A stretch of DNA of 36,621 nucleotides from Acidobacteriaceae bacterium (lineage in GTDB: Bacteria; Acidobacteriota; Terriglobia; Terriglobales; Acidobacteriaceae), in NCBI GenBank assembly GCA_003159355.1, contig PLPA01000191.1:1-36621 (forward strand), read 5' to 3'. The position numbers and the translations under genes are program-made. Under the pieces are notes generated by a model. That model ran no database searches, had not been told where the DNA came from, and saw only the letters and a list, made by a program, of their open reading frames with translations. Below are positions 1 through 8,200 of the stretch, in pieces (within the stretch, counting starts at the first letter, position 1; each line of letters starts with the position of its first letter).

Positions 1-595
1 TCACCAGCGGCGGCAGTTCGGAAGCGTAGAGAAATTTCTCCCAGGCCGCGAGACACGGCTCAATCTCACCAGGCGGCGGCGGAATGAAAGAGGCCGTCGC
101 CAATGTGCTCCCGGGCTTGCCAATCCAATTCTGCGATCTGCGGAATTCGCCCGGAGTTGCCTGGTCTCCTCTCACGTCCGCCATGAGCTTGCTGTGCAGC
201 TCGCGGATGAGCCGGACGCATAGAGGGAGCTTGTGAAGCTGGGCGATTCCATGCTCCAGGGCAACGATATAGTTTCCGACTTCGCGCAAATCTTCCGGGC
301 TGCGATCAACGACAGCCCCGGCTTCCGCAGCCAGCAGTTCGCCCAAGGTGGCCTGCGTGCCTTCGATCCGGCTCGACAGAACGGCTTCACGGCGTATGAA
401 GGGGCGAATGAGAATATGAGGGTTGGGCAGCCGTCCGCCTTCTCCAGCAAGTCTCCCGATGAGGCGATCCGCATCAGAGAGCGAGCGGATCAGCCGAGGC
501 GTCCAATCGAACTCTGGAGGCAAGGTCGCAGGGATAAATGCGCTGTAGGTGCCTTGGGAGACCTTCTGCCCCGGTATCGCTTTGCGTTGGCTCAT
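1..595 (-). CDS. Fic family protein, N-terminal part (runs off the left edge)
   Basis: The frame is open from an ATG at 595 to the window edge, giving 198 residues that begin MSQRKAIPG. It carries the Fic N-terminal region: an RREAVLSSRIEGTQ segment around residues 70-83 (the SSRIEG motif of this domain), then LRELHSKLM-like and TPGEFRRSQNWIG segments. That last element precedes the Fic core in this family. The catalytic HPFxxGNGR loop would lie beyond the left edge and cannot be checked. Fic proteins usually transfer AMP to target proteins, and stand-alone ones often carry a C-terminal winged helix. The family call is firm; the target and activity are unknown. A 9-bp inverted repeat lies just upstream and may be its operator. 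Confidence 0.88.
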   Translation of the reverse strand, partial: MSQRKAIPGQKVSQGTYSAFIPATLPPEFDWTPRLIRSLSDADRLIGRLAGEGGRLPNPHILIRPFIRREAVLSSRIEGTQATLGELLAAEAGAVVDRSPEDLREVGNYIVALEHGIAQLHKLPLCVRLIRELHSKLMADVRGDQATPGEFRRSQNWIGKPGSTLATASFIPPPPGEIEPCLAAWEKFLYASELPPLV

Positions 596-607
596 TGGTT
601 TCACAGG

Positions 608-635
608 CGCTAATAGCGTCCTGCCTCTATTAGCG
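608..635 (-). promoter_or_regulatory. Inverted repeat upstream of the Fic gene (candidate operator)
   Basis: CGCTAATAG (608-616) and CTATTAGCG (627-635) form a perfect 9-bp inverted repeat with a 10-nt spacer, 12 nt upstream of the Fic start codon. A TATAAC-like -10 element (minus strand, about 635-640) abuts it. A related half-site CTATTTGCG lies near 667. The position overlaps the expected transcription start, which fits a repressor site; autoregulation is inference. Confidence 0.45.
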
Positions 636-908
636 TTATACACGATAAACGAAAATAGAGCGCGTTCCTATTTGCGTGCGTGATAATAGAGATGCATCAG
701 CGCCGCAGGCAGGCTGGCAGGCATTTTCACCGTGCATCCCGCGATGACTTCGGCATTGATTCGGACTGGAATCTGAAGGGATACTGAGCGCAATTTCGGG
801 TGAATTCTGGGGCCACTTTTTGGCCATATCTCATAGTATTATTAAGTACTTCCGAGAATGAATAATTTTGTGCTTTCGGAAATATTTCGATCACGCAGAG
901 GCGTGGCG

Positions 909-966
909 GACTTAAAATCCGCAGGCCGCAAGGCCGTGGGGGTTCAAGTCCCCCTCTGGGCACCAA
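909..966 (+). repeat. 3' fragment of tRNA-Leu(UAA), left copy; att-like direct repeat
   Basis: The segment contains the 3' half of a tRNA-Leu: an anticodon loop CTTAAAA (anticodon TAA), a GGCC-GCAA-GGCC variable arm, a T arm GGGGG-TTCAAGT-CCCCC and the acceptor 3' strand TCTGGGCACCA. No matching GCCCAGA 5' acceptor strand or D arm lies upstream, so it is a fragment and not a working tRNA. The same 58 bp recur at 33591-33648 with two mismatches. tRNA 3' ends are classic integrase attachment sites, and a truncated integrase gene lies 150 bp downstream. Confidence 0.85.
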
Positions 967-1070
967 ATAATTATTCAGCGTATATGGTTGATAAATTAAT
1001 AACTTATTACCGAATTGCAAACAGCATTTTAGATGCGGTTAAGGGATGCGGAGCGGTGCGACTTGACGCT

Positions 1071-1107
1071 GGTGATACATAAGGGGATATTTGGTTCCAG
1101 GTGATAC
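1071..1107 (+). repeat. Two GGTGATAC direct repeats inside the left att-like end
   Basis: GGTGATAC occurs at 1071-1078 and 1100-1107, between the left tRNA fragment and the integrase remnant. The same octamer occurs twice in the same orientation at 33441-33460, inside the right end. The arrangement resembles integrase arm-type sites, but this is inference from position and sequence alone. Confidence 0.4.
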
Positions 1108-1119
1108 CTGGGAGTAAAA

Positions 1120-1369
1120 ATGCCTCGGAAAGTGCAAGCAAAAGCAACCGGCGTTTGGGAGAAGATTCCCGGTAGTGGAGTGTGGTGGATCAGGTACAGG
1201 GTCGATGGGAGGCTCAAGCGAGAGAAAGTTGGCCGCAAGGGCGATGCGATCGATCTCTACCAAAAGCGTAAGGCGGATATTCGGGCGGGGGTAAAGCTGC
1301 CTGACAATATGAAGAGTGCCGGGGTCAAGTTCAAGTCCCTGGCCGATGCGATCCTGACATACAGCAAAG
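1120..1369 (+). pseudogene. Tyrosine-recombinase (phage-type integrase), 5' fragment
   Basis: The ATG at 1120 opens a frame whose first ~83 residues read like the N-terminal arm-binding domain of a tyrosine recombinase: MPRKVQAKATGVWEKIPGSG, then GVWWIRYRVDGRLKREKVGRKGDA-type sequence, a KRKADIRAG helix and a SLADAILTYSKA start of the core-binding domain. Homology stops at about 1369, where the sequence becomes the antisense of an ABC ATPase gene. The whole catalytic domain (R-H-R-Y) is missing. The position next to a tRNA fragment is where an island integrase is expected. It marks the left end of an old integration and must be inactive. Confidence 0.75.
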
Positions 1370-1740
1370 CGCAGCAACTCGAAGGACTCGATGACGGGCA
1401 AGTCCCACCAAAGCTGAGTGCGCTGGCCGAAGACCACGCCAATCTCCGCAACGTGCTCGACACGCTGCCGCCAGGGCACACGTCCGCGCACTTCGCACCG
1501 GCCGGAGTCAGGTACCAGGATTCCGGAGAGCGTCTTGACCGTGGTGCTCTTGCCTGCGCCGTTGGGTCCGATATATCCGACCAGTTCGCCCGCGTCGATC
1601 GAAAAGCTGACCCCGTCGAGAGCCCGCAGCTCACGGTACCGCCGATGAACCAGTCCGCGCACACCGCCCCATAATCCCGGCGCGCGCTCGGCGATGCGAT
1701 AACTCTTGACCAGGTCTTCGACGACAATCTGGGGCGGCAT
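1370..1740 (-). pseudogene. ABC transporter ATP-binding protein, 5' fragment
   Basis: Reading leftward from the ATG at 1740, about 124 residues match an ABC-2-type exporter ATPase: MPPQIVVEDLVKSY, a Walker A GPNGAGKST at about residues 58-66, and a Q-loop region GVVFGQRTQLWWDLPVIESF. Homology breaks after ELLR at about 1370, exactly where the oppositely oriented integrase fragment ends. The signature motif, Walker B and the rest of the gene are gone. The two fragments are thus fused tail to tail by a deletion or recombination. No permease gene is nearby, so no function is expected. Confidence 0.78.
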
Positions 1741-1926
1741 CGGTTGATTCCTCCTGCCAGGCAAAGCTAAGAAAGCTAACAGCAGTTATTTGAAAGCCAT
1801 TGAATAATAAGATGACTCCTGAGATTTGATGACAAGAGATAGGATATTCGCCGCTGGATCGGAACACCGTGTCGATCCGATGAATGTTACCGTAAATTCA
1901 TACCCGCTGATCGCGGCAACCGTACA

Positions 1927-2355
1927 ATGGCTGCTATGAACTGGATTGTATGGGCCTTGCTCTCCGCAGTCTTTGCCGCAGCCACGGCCCTGCTGGCCAA
2001 GGTGGGCGTGGCCCACGTGGACTCGAACCTGGCCATGGCGCTGCGCACCAGCGTGGTGGTGGTCTTTGCCTGGGGCATCGCTCTCGCTCTGGGCAAGCAC
2101 GGGGAACTCGGTTCGCTTGATCGCCGTACCTTGCTCTTTCTTACGCTCTCCGGGTTGGCCACCGGCTTGTCCTGGATCTGCTATTTCCGCGCCCTCCAGT
2201 TGGGACCGGCCTCGCGCGTGGCCCCGCTCGACAAGCTGAGTGTCCCCTTGGTCATGGTTTTTGCATGGTTGCTGCTGGGTGAGAAGCTCACCGCTCCGGC
2301 TCTGTTGGGCGGCCTGCTCATCACCGCCGGGGCCGTGGTCATCGCGCTAGGCTGA
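1927..2355 (+). CDS. Small EamA/DMT-superfamily transporter (single domain)
   Basis: This 142-residue protein has one EamA repeat: five hydrophobic segments, beginning NWIVWALLSAVFAAATALLAKVG and ending in the glycine-rich LLGGLLITAGAVVIALG. The conserved ALQLGPASRVAPLDKLSVP stretch is typical of 140-residue EamA proteins annotated as small drug/metabolite transporters. Such proteins work in the inner membrane, probably as dimers replacing the usual ten-helix form. The substrate is unknown. ATG codons at 1927 and 1936 are both possible starts. Its 3' end overlaps the convergent coaX by 9 bp. Confidence 0.82.
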   Translation: MAAMNWIVWALLSAVFAAATALLAKVGVAHVDSNLAMALRTSVVVVFAWGIALALGKHGELGSLDRRTLLFLTLSGLATGLSWICYFRALQLGPASRVAPLDKLSVPLVMVFAWLLLGEKLTAPALLGGLLITAGAVVIALG

Positions 2356-3141
2356 ACGGTTGCGCTCGAACAGGATGCGCAGCCCATCGAGCGTGAGCAT
2401 ATCGTCGATTGCGGCGATATAGCGGGAATCCTCGGCGATCATGCGGGCAAGGCCGCCGGTGGCGATGACCCGCGGCTGCTCGCCCAGTTCGGCCCCCAAC
2501 TCGGACAGAATGCGCTCCAGAATGCCATCCACCAGGCCAATGTAGCCGAAATAGAGGCCGCTTTGCAGGTGCGCGAGGGTATTGGTGCCGATCACCTTGG
2601 CCGGCCGTTTGATATCCACGCGGGTAAGCCGCGCCGCGCGCGAGAAAAGCGCGTCGGCGCTGATGCCAAGCCCCGGCGCAATGGCCCCGCCGAGATACTC
2701 GCCGCGCGCCGAGATAACCTCAAACTTGGTCGCCGTCCCGAAGTTGACCACGATACATGGGCCACCATAGCGTTCAAATGCTGCTATCGAGTCAGCCAGC
2801 CGGTCCGCGCCCAACTCGGCGGGGTTATCCACCAGCAACGGCATTCCGGTTTCGATTCCCGGCTCAACAAACAGCGGTGTAATGTGAAAGCACTTTTCGC
2901 AGAGCTGACGCAATGTGGTTTCCACGGGCGGCACCACCGAGGCGATGATGATGTGCCTCACTTGACTGGGGGCCATGCCGTTCATCGCAAAGAGATTCAC
3001 GAAGAGAGCGCCGTACTCGTCCACTGTCTGGGCGTGGTGCGTGGTAAGGCGCCAATGCGCCGCTAACTCAGGCTGTTTTCCATCCAACCGGTAGAGGCCC
3101 AGTTTCGTATTTGTATTGCCAACATCGAGAGCAAGCAGCAT
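2347..3141 (-). CDS. coaX: Type III pantothenate kinase
   Basis: The 264-residue product matches CoaX in length and motifs: the N-terminal phosphate loop DVGNTNTKLG (residues 6-15), the GADRLAD motif in the middle, and NFGTATKFEVIS, then a GGLARMI segment near the C-terminus. CoaX phosphorylates pantothenate with ATP, the first step of CoA synthesis, in the cytoplasm, and is not inhibited by CoA. It starts 6 bp after the stop of the upstream EEP-family gene, so the two are likely one transcript. Its 3' end overlaps the EamA gene. A panE gene, feeding the same pathway, lies at 29918 in the window, but no direct link is visible. Confidence 0.93.
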   Translation of the reverse strand: MLLALDVGNTNTKLGLYRLDGKQPELAAHWRLTTHHAQTVDEYGALFVNLFAMNGMAPSQVRHIIIASVVPPVETTLRQLCEKCFHITPLFVEPGIETGMPLLVDNPAELGADRLADSIAAFERYGGPCIVVNFGTATKFEVISARGEYLGGAIAPGLGISADALFSRAARLTRVDIKRPAKVIGTNTLAHLQSGLYFGYIGLVDGILERILSELGAELGEQPRVIATGGLARMIAEDSRYIAAIDDMLTLDGLRILFERNRSA

Positions 3142-3147
3142 TGTATT

Positions 3148-3954
3148 TCAGCTCATCTCCGCTGGGTCGAATGGATAAAGGAGAAACGTCGCGCAGACAG
3201 GGTAGTGATCGGAAGGATAGAGTCCATTGGCGGTGTGCGCGACGGTTTCAGCAGTAAGCGTTTGTCCTGCATTGCGATGCAGAATCCAATCGAGTCTTCT
3301 CGTGCCCTTGAATTTTCCAAAGCCATGGAATGTGCCTTCGGGACCAACCCTCTCATTCGCGGTGATCCAAGCATCGGCGAGCGTCTCTGTCAGCATTCTG
3401 TAGACTTCACCCCCCTCGGGCGCGTTGAAGTCGCCGGTGAGAAAGAGCGGCAGGTGTTGCGGCAGTTCCTGAATCTTCCGCAACAGCACTTGCGTCGATT
3501 GACGGCGTGCTTCGTCCGCGTTCCGTCCGTAGGGAAGATGAGTATTCATGATCAGAATCTCGTGGCCGGAGGTTGCCCGCAGCTTGCCCCAGGTGACCAT
3601 GCGCGGCCGGGGAATCCCCCAGTCGCTGGAGCCGGGGATCTCCGGTGTTTCAGAAAACCAGAGATCGCCGCATTCGATAAGCAAGAGCCTGCGCCGGTCA
3701 AAGAAAATCTTGTTGTGTTTGTCGCATTCGTCTCCGAAGCGGCCTCGGCCAAAGCAACCGAATGCGGGAATCCGGTCGAGGATGAAGGCCGTCTGCTCGG
3801 CGTGGATCTCTTGGGTGCCGAGCAGGGCCGGCGAGTGCATCAGAATCGTTTCGACCAGTAAATCCCTGCGCCGTTCCCAGGCATGAGCTTCGTCCTCGAC
3901 ATCCATTTGCAACACGTTGAACGTCATCACGCGCAGAGCTTCTATCTGTGTCAT
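3148..3954 (-). CDS. Endonuclease/exonuclease/phosphatase (EEP) family hydrolase
   Basis: The 268-residue protein has the DNase I-like EEP motifs in order: VMTFNVLQ near the start, LLGTQE (metal-binding Glu), IMNTHLPYG, TGDFNAPEG, RRLDWIL and the C-terminal SDHYPVCATF (catalytic Asp-His). No signal peptide or extra domain is apparent, so it is probably cytoplasmic. Family members hydrolyse phosphodiesters in DNA, RNA, sphingomyelin or small molecules, and the sequence does not distinguish these. It precedes coaX with a 6-bp gap. Two start codons (M1, M10) are plausible. Confidence 0.85.
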   Translation of the reverse strand: MTQIEALRVMTFNVLQMDVEDEAHAWERRRDLLVETILMHSPALLGTQEIHAEQTAFILDRIPAFGCFGRGRFGDECDKHNKIFFDRRRLLLIECGDLWFSETPEIPGSSDWGIPRPRMVTWGKLRATSGHEILIMNTHLPYGRNADEARRQSTQVLLRKIQELPQHLPLFLTGDFNAPEGGEVYRMLTETLADAWITANERVGPEGTFHGFGKFKGTRRLDWILHRNAGQTLTAETVAHTANGLYPSDHYPVCATFLLYPFDPAEMS

Positions 3955-4068
3955 CTTCAGCCGCCCCTTAGCCGAACGATAATCGAACTGGCGGGCCGAA
4001 GTGTCAAACCAGGATAAAAATCAATCGGACCCAACGAGATATTCTTCGTCTACGCATGATCGGCGGAA

Positions 4069-4743
4069 TTATCCTGCCTTTGGCTTGGTTTCAGTCTGAA
4101 TTTTCTTTCTTCTCGGAGAGCGAACTGCCAGCTTGATTGCGCGCGTGATTCTTTCAGGAGCGACGTGCGGAAGCAGTTGCGCAACCTTTGTCTCGGCCAT
4201 CGCCGCTTCACGACCCGGCCTCATGCGGAACTCCGGATTCGATTTCTGAAGCAGAGTCTCCCTTTCGCGCTGCATCTGCGTGAAAACCCGGTCGAGTATA
4301 TCCAGCGCCTGTCTTCCCTCTTCGCCGGAGAAGCACTGCTGCAGCTCGTTGCGCATGGGACTCCAGTCGGATGAAAGCTTCTGCATGACAGTTTGCCCAT
4401 GCGCGGTGAGAGAGAGAAGACGCACACGCCCGTCGCTGGGGCAGGATTTGCGCCGCAGAATTCCACGCTTTTCCAGCAGTGTCACCATGGCCGTCACGGT
4501 ATTGGGCTCGGCGAAAATTTCGTTCGTCACGTCGGCCTGGCGGATGCCCGGATTCCTATGCACCGCACGCATCAGAGCATACTGCTCGGTGGTTAGCCGG
4601 TAGGGGCTGAAGATGACATCGCCACAGCGGCAGATGGAGAGAAAAGCTCTGCGCATCCTGCGGACGATATACATGGAGCTTCCCTGCAAAGGTTGCGCCG
4701 GGAGTGTTGCATCCGAAGCGATCTGTTCTTCAATCAGTGGCAT
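4069..4743 (-). CDS. MarR-family transcriptional regulator with basic C-terminal tail
   Basis: From the ATG at 4743 the protein has 224 residues. The MarR winged helix is clear: LTTEQYALMRAVHRNPGIRQ, the recognition region VTNEIFAEPNTVTAMVTLLEKRG, and the wing SDGRVRLLSLTAHG. The family is usually 140-160 residues; here a ~60-residue tail rich in Lys/Arg (…SPRRKKIQTETKPKAG) is added. An upstream in-frame ATG at 4893 would add 50 poorly structured residues and is less likely. The gene is divergent from the TonB receptor, with a perfect TTCGTATACGAA palindrome between them. That palindrome recurs upstream of the exporter and phn operons, so this protein is the best local candidate for their regulator (inference). 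The ligand is unknown. Confidence 0.87.
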   Translation of the reverse strand: MPLIEEQIASDATLPAQPLQGSSMYIVRRMRRAFLSICRCGDVIFSPYRLTTEQYALMRAVHRNPGIRQADVTNEIFAEPNTVTAMVTLLEKRGILRRKSCPSDGRVRLLSLTAHGQTVMQKLSSDWSPMRNELQQCFSGEEGRQALDILDRVFTQMQRERETLLQKSNPEFRMRPGREAAMAETKVAQLLPHVAPERITRAIKLAVRSPRRKKIQTETKPKAG

Positions 4744-5235
4744 TGCATTCCGTCCGTTCCTCGACGGCCTGTTTCCGGCTGAAGGGCGTTGTGGAAAAAT
4801 CGTGTGTGAAATACCTTGCAGGCTGACGAAGCTTCTCGATCTGCCATGGCGTTGGCCGAGCGGCAGCCAAGCCGTCGGCCAACCTTGCTGCAAGTGCTTG
4901 CCGATACGTCATTTGAAAGCCGATTGACGCGGCGCTCAAGTGCGTAAATATGGAGTATATCAGAGATACAGAGAAATCCAGCGAATGTTTTCTTAATCGT
5001 TCGTATACGAATATTTCACCTGATCGTGACCTTTCATCAACACTCGGTTGCGTACACTGCGCATATATCACCTGCAATTGTCCACGCCCGTCGAGGAGCA
5101 TGGGCTATTTGAGCTTGAGGAGAGGCTGTGTTCGACTAGCCGGTCTGAAGGCTTCAACATCCGCAAGCAAATCCGCGCGGTCAGGCGTTGCTGAAATCGC
5201 GCTATCCGACAGTAAAGACTTGAAGGGGACTAAAA
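4744..5235. other. 492-bp divergent intergenic region between marR and the TonB receptor
   Basis: No convincing coding region is seen here. The segment near 4950-5070 is AT-richer than the flanking genes and holds the palindrome at 5000-5011. It should contain the promoters of both divergent genes, but no clear -35/-10 pair stands out by eye. Confidence 0.6.
5000..5011. promoter_or_regulatory. Palindromic operator candidate, site 1 (marR / TonB receptor)
   Basis: TTCGTATACGAA is a perfect 12-bp palindrome. Near-identical sites lie at 19581-19592 (TGCGTATACGAA) and 19722-19735 (ATTCGT-AC-ACGAAT), both upstream of genes in the phosphonate locus. The core GTATAC is shared by sites 1 and 2. The bound regulator is inferred to be the neighbouring MarR protein; a GntR-type regulator encoded elsewhere is an alternative. 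Confidence 0.6.
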
Positions 5236-8200
5236 ATGCGATCTTTTTTCCGCCAGATGCGAACTTACCTTTACGTAGGTGTGTTCTTGTTGACCGCTTC
5301 CTCCGGTGCGCAGCTCTTTGCACAGAGTGCAACCGTCAGCGGCCAGGTTATTGACACCACCGGGGCTGCCGTCAAGGACGCGACGGTCTCTCTTCTCAAC
5401 ACAGATACGCAGGTGGAATTGACTACGATCAGCGGCGCCACTGGCAGCTTTATACTGCCACCTGTAAAGCCTGGTCATTATAAGGTTGTGGTGACAGCCG
5501 CGGGCTTTGAACCCTGGGTGGACACTGAAATCACACTGGAAATTGGCGAGGACAAAGACGTGGCCGCGATACTTCACGTCGGGATGCTCAATCAGACCGT
5601 GACCGTGAGCGATGCGCCGGCCGAGCTGCAGACTGAAAATGCCGACCGCAGCACGCTTCTGGAGCCCAGCTTTGTCGCCAACCTGCCGCTTGATCCTCGC
5701 AACCCGCTGCAACTGATTGCCGCAACCGTTGGGGTTACGAATAACGACGCGGGGACCGCAGGCACGAACAACACTACGGAGAGCACCACAAACACCTTCC
5801 GCATCAACGGCGCCAAGTACGCGACCACCGATCTGCTGATCGATGGCGGCGCGAACATGGTGGCCTACAACAGTCAGGCCGCAGGCATCCCCGGCGTGGA
5901 TGCAACCTCGGAGTTCCGCGTGCTGACCACGGCCTATGCGCCCGAGTACGGCTATACCAGCGGCGGCATTGTCAATATGTCGATCAAATCCGGCACCAAC
6001 CAACTGCATGGCGGCGCCTGGGAGTACTTCCGCGACGACGCGATGGACGCCAACGGCTACAACGCCAATGCCGCGCATGAAGCGCGCCCGCCATTGACCA
6101 GAAACCAGTTCGGCTTCAATGCCGGCGGCCCCATCATCATCCCCAAGCTCTACCACGGACGCGACAAGACCTTCTTCTTCTTCTCATACGAAGGACTGCG
6201 CGATACCTATGAGCCGGCGGGCGGCTTTTCCGCGTTTGTGCCGACAGACGCGATGATTGGGCGCAACGGATTGCCTGGAGGCGACTTCTCGTACGCGACC
6301 AACAGCGCCAACTACCCGGTTCTATCCACTTTATCGAAATGGGGTGTCTACGACCCGACCAACGTCGTTTCCGGAAGCCGTCAGCTATTTACGTCCGGTG
6401 GTGTAACTCCGGCGCAATGCGCGGCTACGCCTGCGCTCACGGGGTGCAATGTGATTCCCGCAGGCAGAATCGACCCCGTCGGTCAAAAGCTGCTCTCGAT
6501 GTTTCCTTCTCCGACGCCGGGATATTTTGCCGCGTCCAGTGGAGCGGCCAACTACTTCTCCAACGCAACAGAAGGCGATACCGACAACAGCATCGACTTT
6601 CGCGTGGATCACCAGTTCAATGCGAAGCACAGCATCTTCGGCCACTTCGACCGCTTCAGCAACTACATCATCAATCCCAACGACTATGGCCCGGGCGGCC
6701 TGGGCAACTTTCAGGAGCCGACGTACTCAAATGATCGCATTCCCGGCTACCATGCCTTGGTCAGCCACACCTGGAGCATCAAGAACGATCTGATCTTTAC
6801 GCAGCATGGTTCCTGGGGACATAGCGAATCAAATCGCGGTTCGACAAACCCGCTCTCGCCGAGCAGCGTCTTCGGTTTCAATGCCACGGCCGCTCCCGGA
6901 AGTACCGATGTCTTTACCCCGCAGATATACAATGTCTCCGGCCAGATTGGCATCCTAGGCGGCTCGAGCACCACCTCAGCCATCGGCAACATGGAGCCGC
7001 TGGAGCAGAACAAGTCTTCGGTTTACCAGTATCAGTCCGAACTCAACTGGCTCAAGGGCAAGCACACCTTCAAGGTTGGCACGGACATCCGCCGCTACTT
7101 CGTTCAGCATTTCGATCCCCAGGGCCTGACGTTCTCGGCGAGCAAATCCCTCACCGGCGGCCCGACTTCCTCGGGGTCGAATGGCAGCGCCATCGCGGAG
7201 TTACTTCTCGGCTTTACGCCGGTTGTCAGCGGTTATGACCCCTTGGTGACCCTGCGGGACATGGTGTATTTCGGCTACGGCGAGGACACCTACAAGATGA
7301 CTCATAAACTAACGCTCACCTATGGCGTTCGCTATGGCATCATCGGCAGTTGGGTGACGGATGGAAATATGCTGAACTATCTGGACACCTCCTCGCCCTC
7401 CCCGGTTGCAGCGGCCTCCGGCCTGCCCAACCTGGTGGGCGGCATCGGCATTCCTGGGGTGAGCATTTCGTCGCGCACCGAACAGCAGCCGAACTTGCTT
7501 CACATTGAACCCCGCTTCGGTGCCTCCTACGCCCTGGACAACAACACAGTCATTCACGCAGGCTTCGGTATCTTCCGCTATCCCCAGGCCTCGGAAGCAT
7601 CGTATTCCGAGTTAGGCGGCTCCGCGCGCATCTCCACTTCCGTGAACACCGTGAATTCCGGAGCGAACACGTTAGTTGCCCCCGGATCGAGCACCAGTTC
7701 GCCCGGCTACTACTCATTGCATGACCCGTTCTACGGCAGCCCAAACGATGCCCCGCCCACTCCTTACGGAAACAACCCAACTCCTCTGGCTGGAAATAAT
7801 GTCGGCAGCGGCCCTCTCAGCATCAACCTCGGCCAGGCAGTCGAAGGTGATCTTCGCCAGCAAACCGGCCCCTACCAGGAGATTGTCTCTGTCGATGTGC
7901 AGCGCTCGTTCAAGGGGCACTTCGTTGCAACCGCAGGCTACATTAGCAGCGAGGGCGTTCGCATGAGAAGTGGAATCCAGACGAATCAGCTCTCCGATTC
8001 CGTGCTGGCTCAGTGCGCAACTGGGGCCAATGTCGGGGGCACGTTCGTGGCTGGCGACCCAACCGGAGCTACCTGCGCGCCGCTCACTACCAGCGTCCCC
8101 AATCCTTTCTACAAGGTCATCACCGATTCCAGCACGCTTCTCTCCAAAGCAACCGTGCAAAACGGATACCTGCAGCGCGCCTTTCCGCAGTTCACCAAAT

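Noticed and set aside
909-966. A functional tRNA-Leu gene at 909-966 or 33591-33648
   Set aside because: Both segments contain the CCA end, T arm and anticodon loop, but no 5' acceptor strand or D arm, so neither can fold as a complete tRNA.
858-1082. Small plus-strand ORF across the left tRNA fragment
   Set aside because: It is made largely of tRNA sequence translated by chance.
5230-6156. Minus-strand ORF (308 codons) inside the TonB receptor
   Set aside because: Shadow of the receptor gene without its own motifs.
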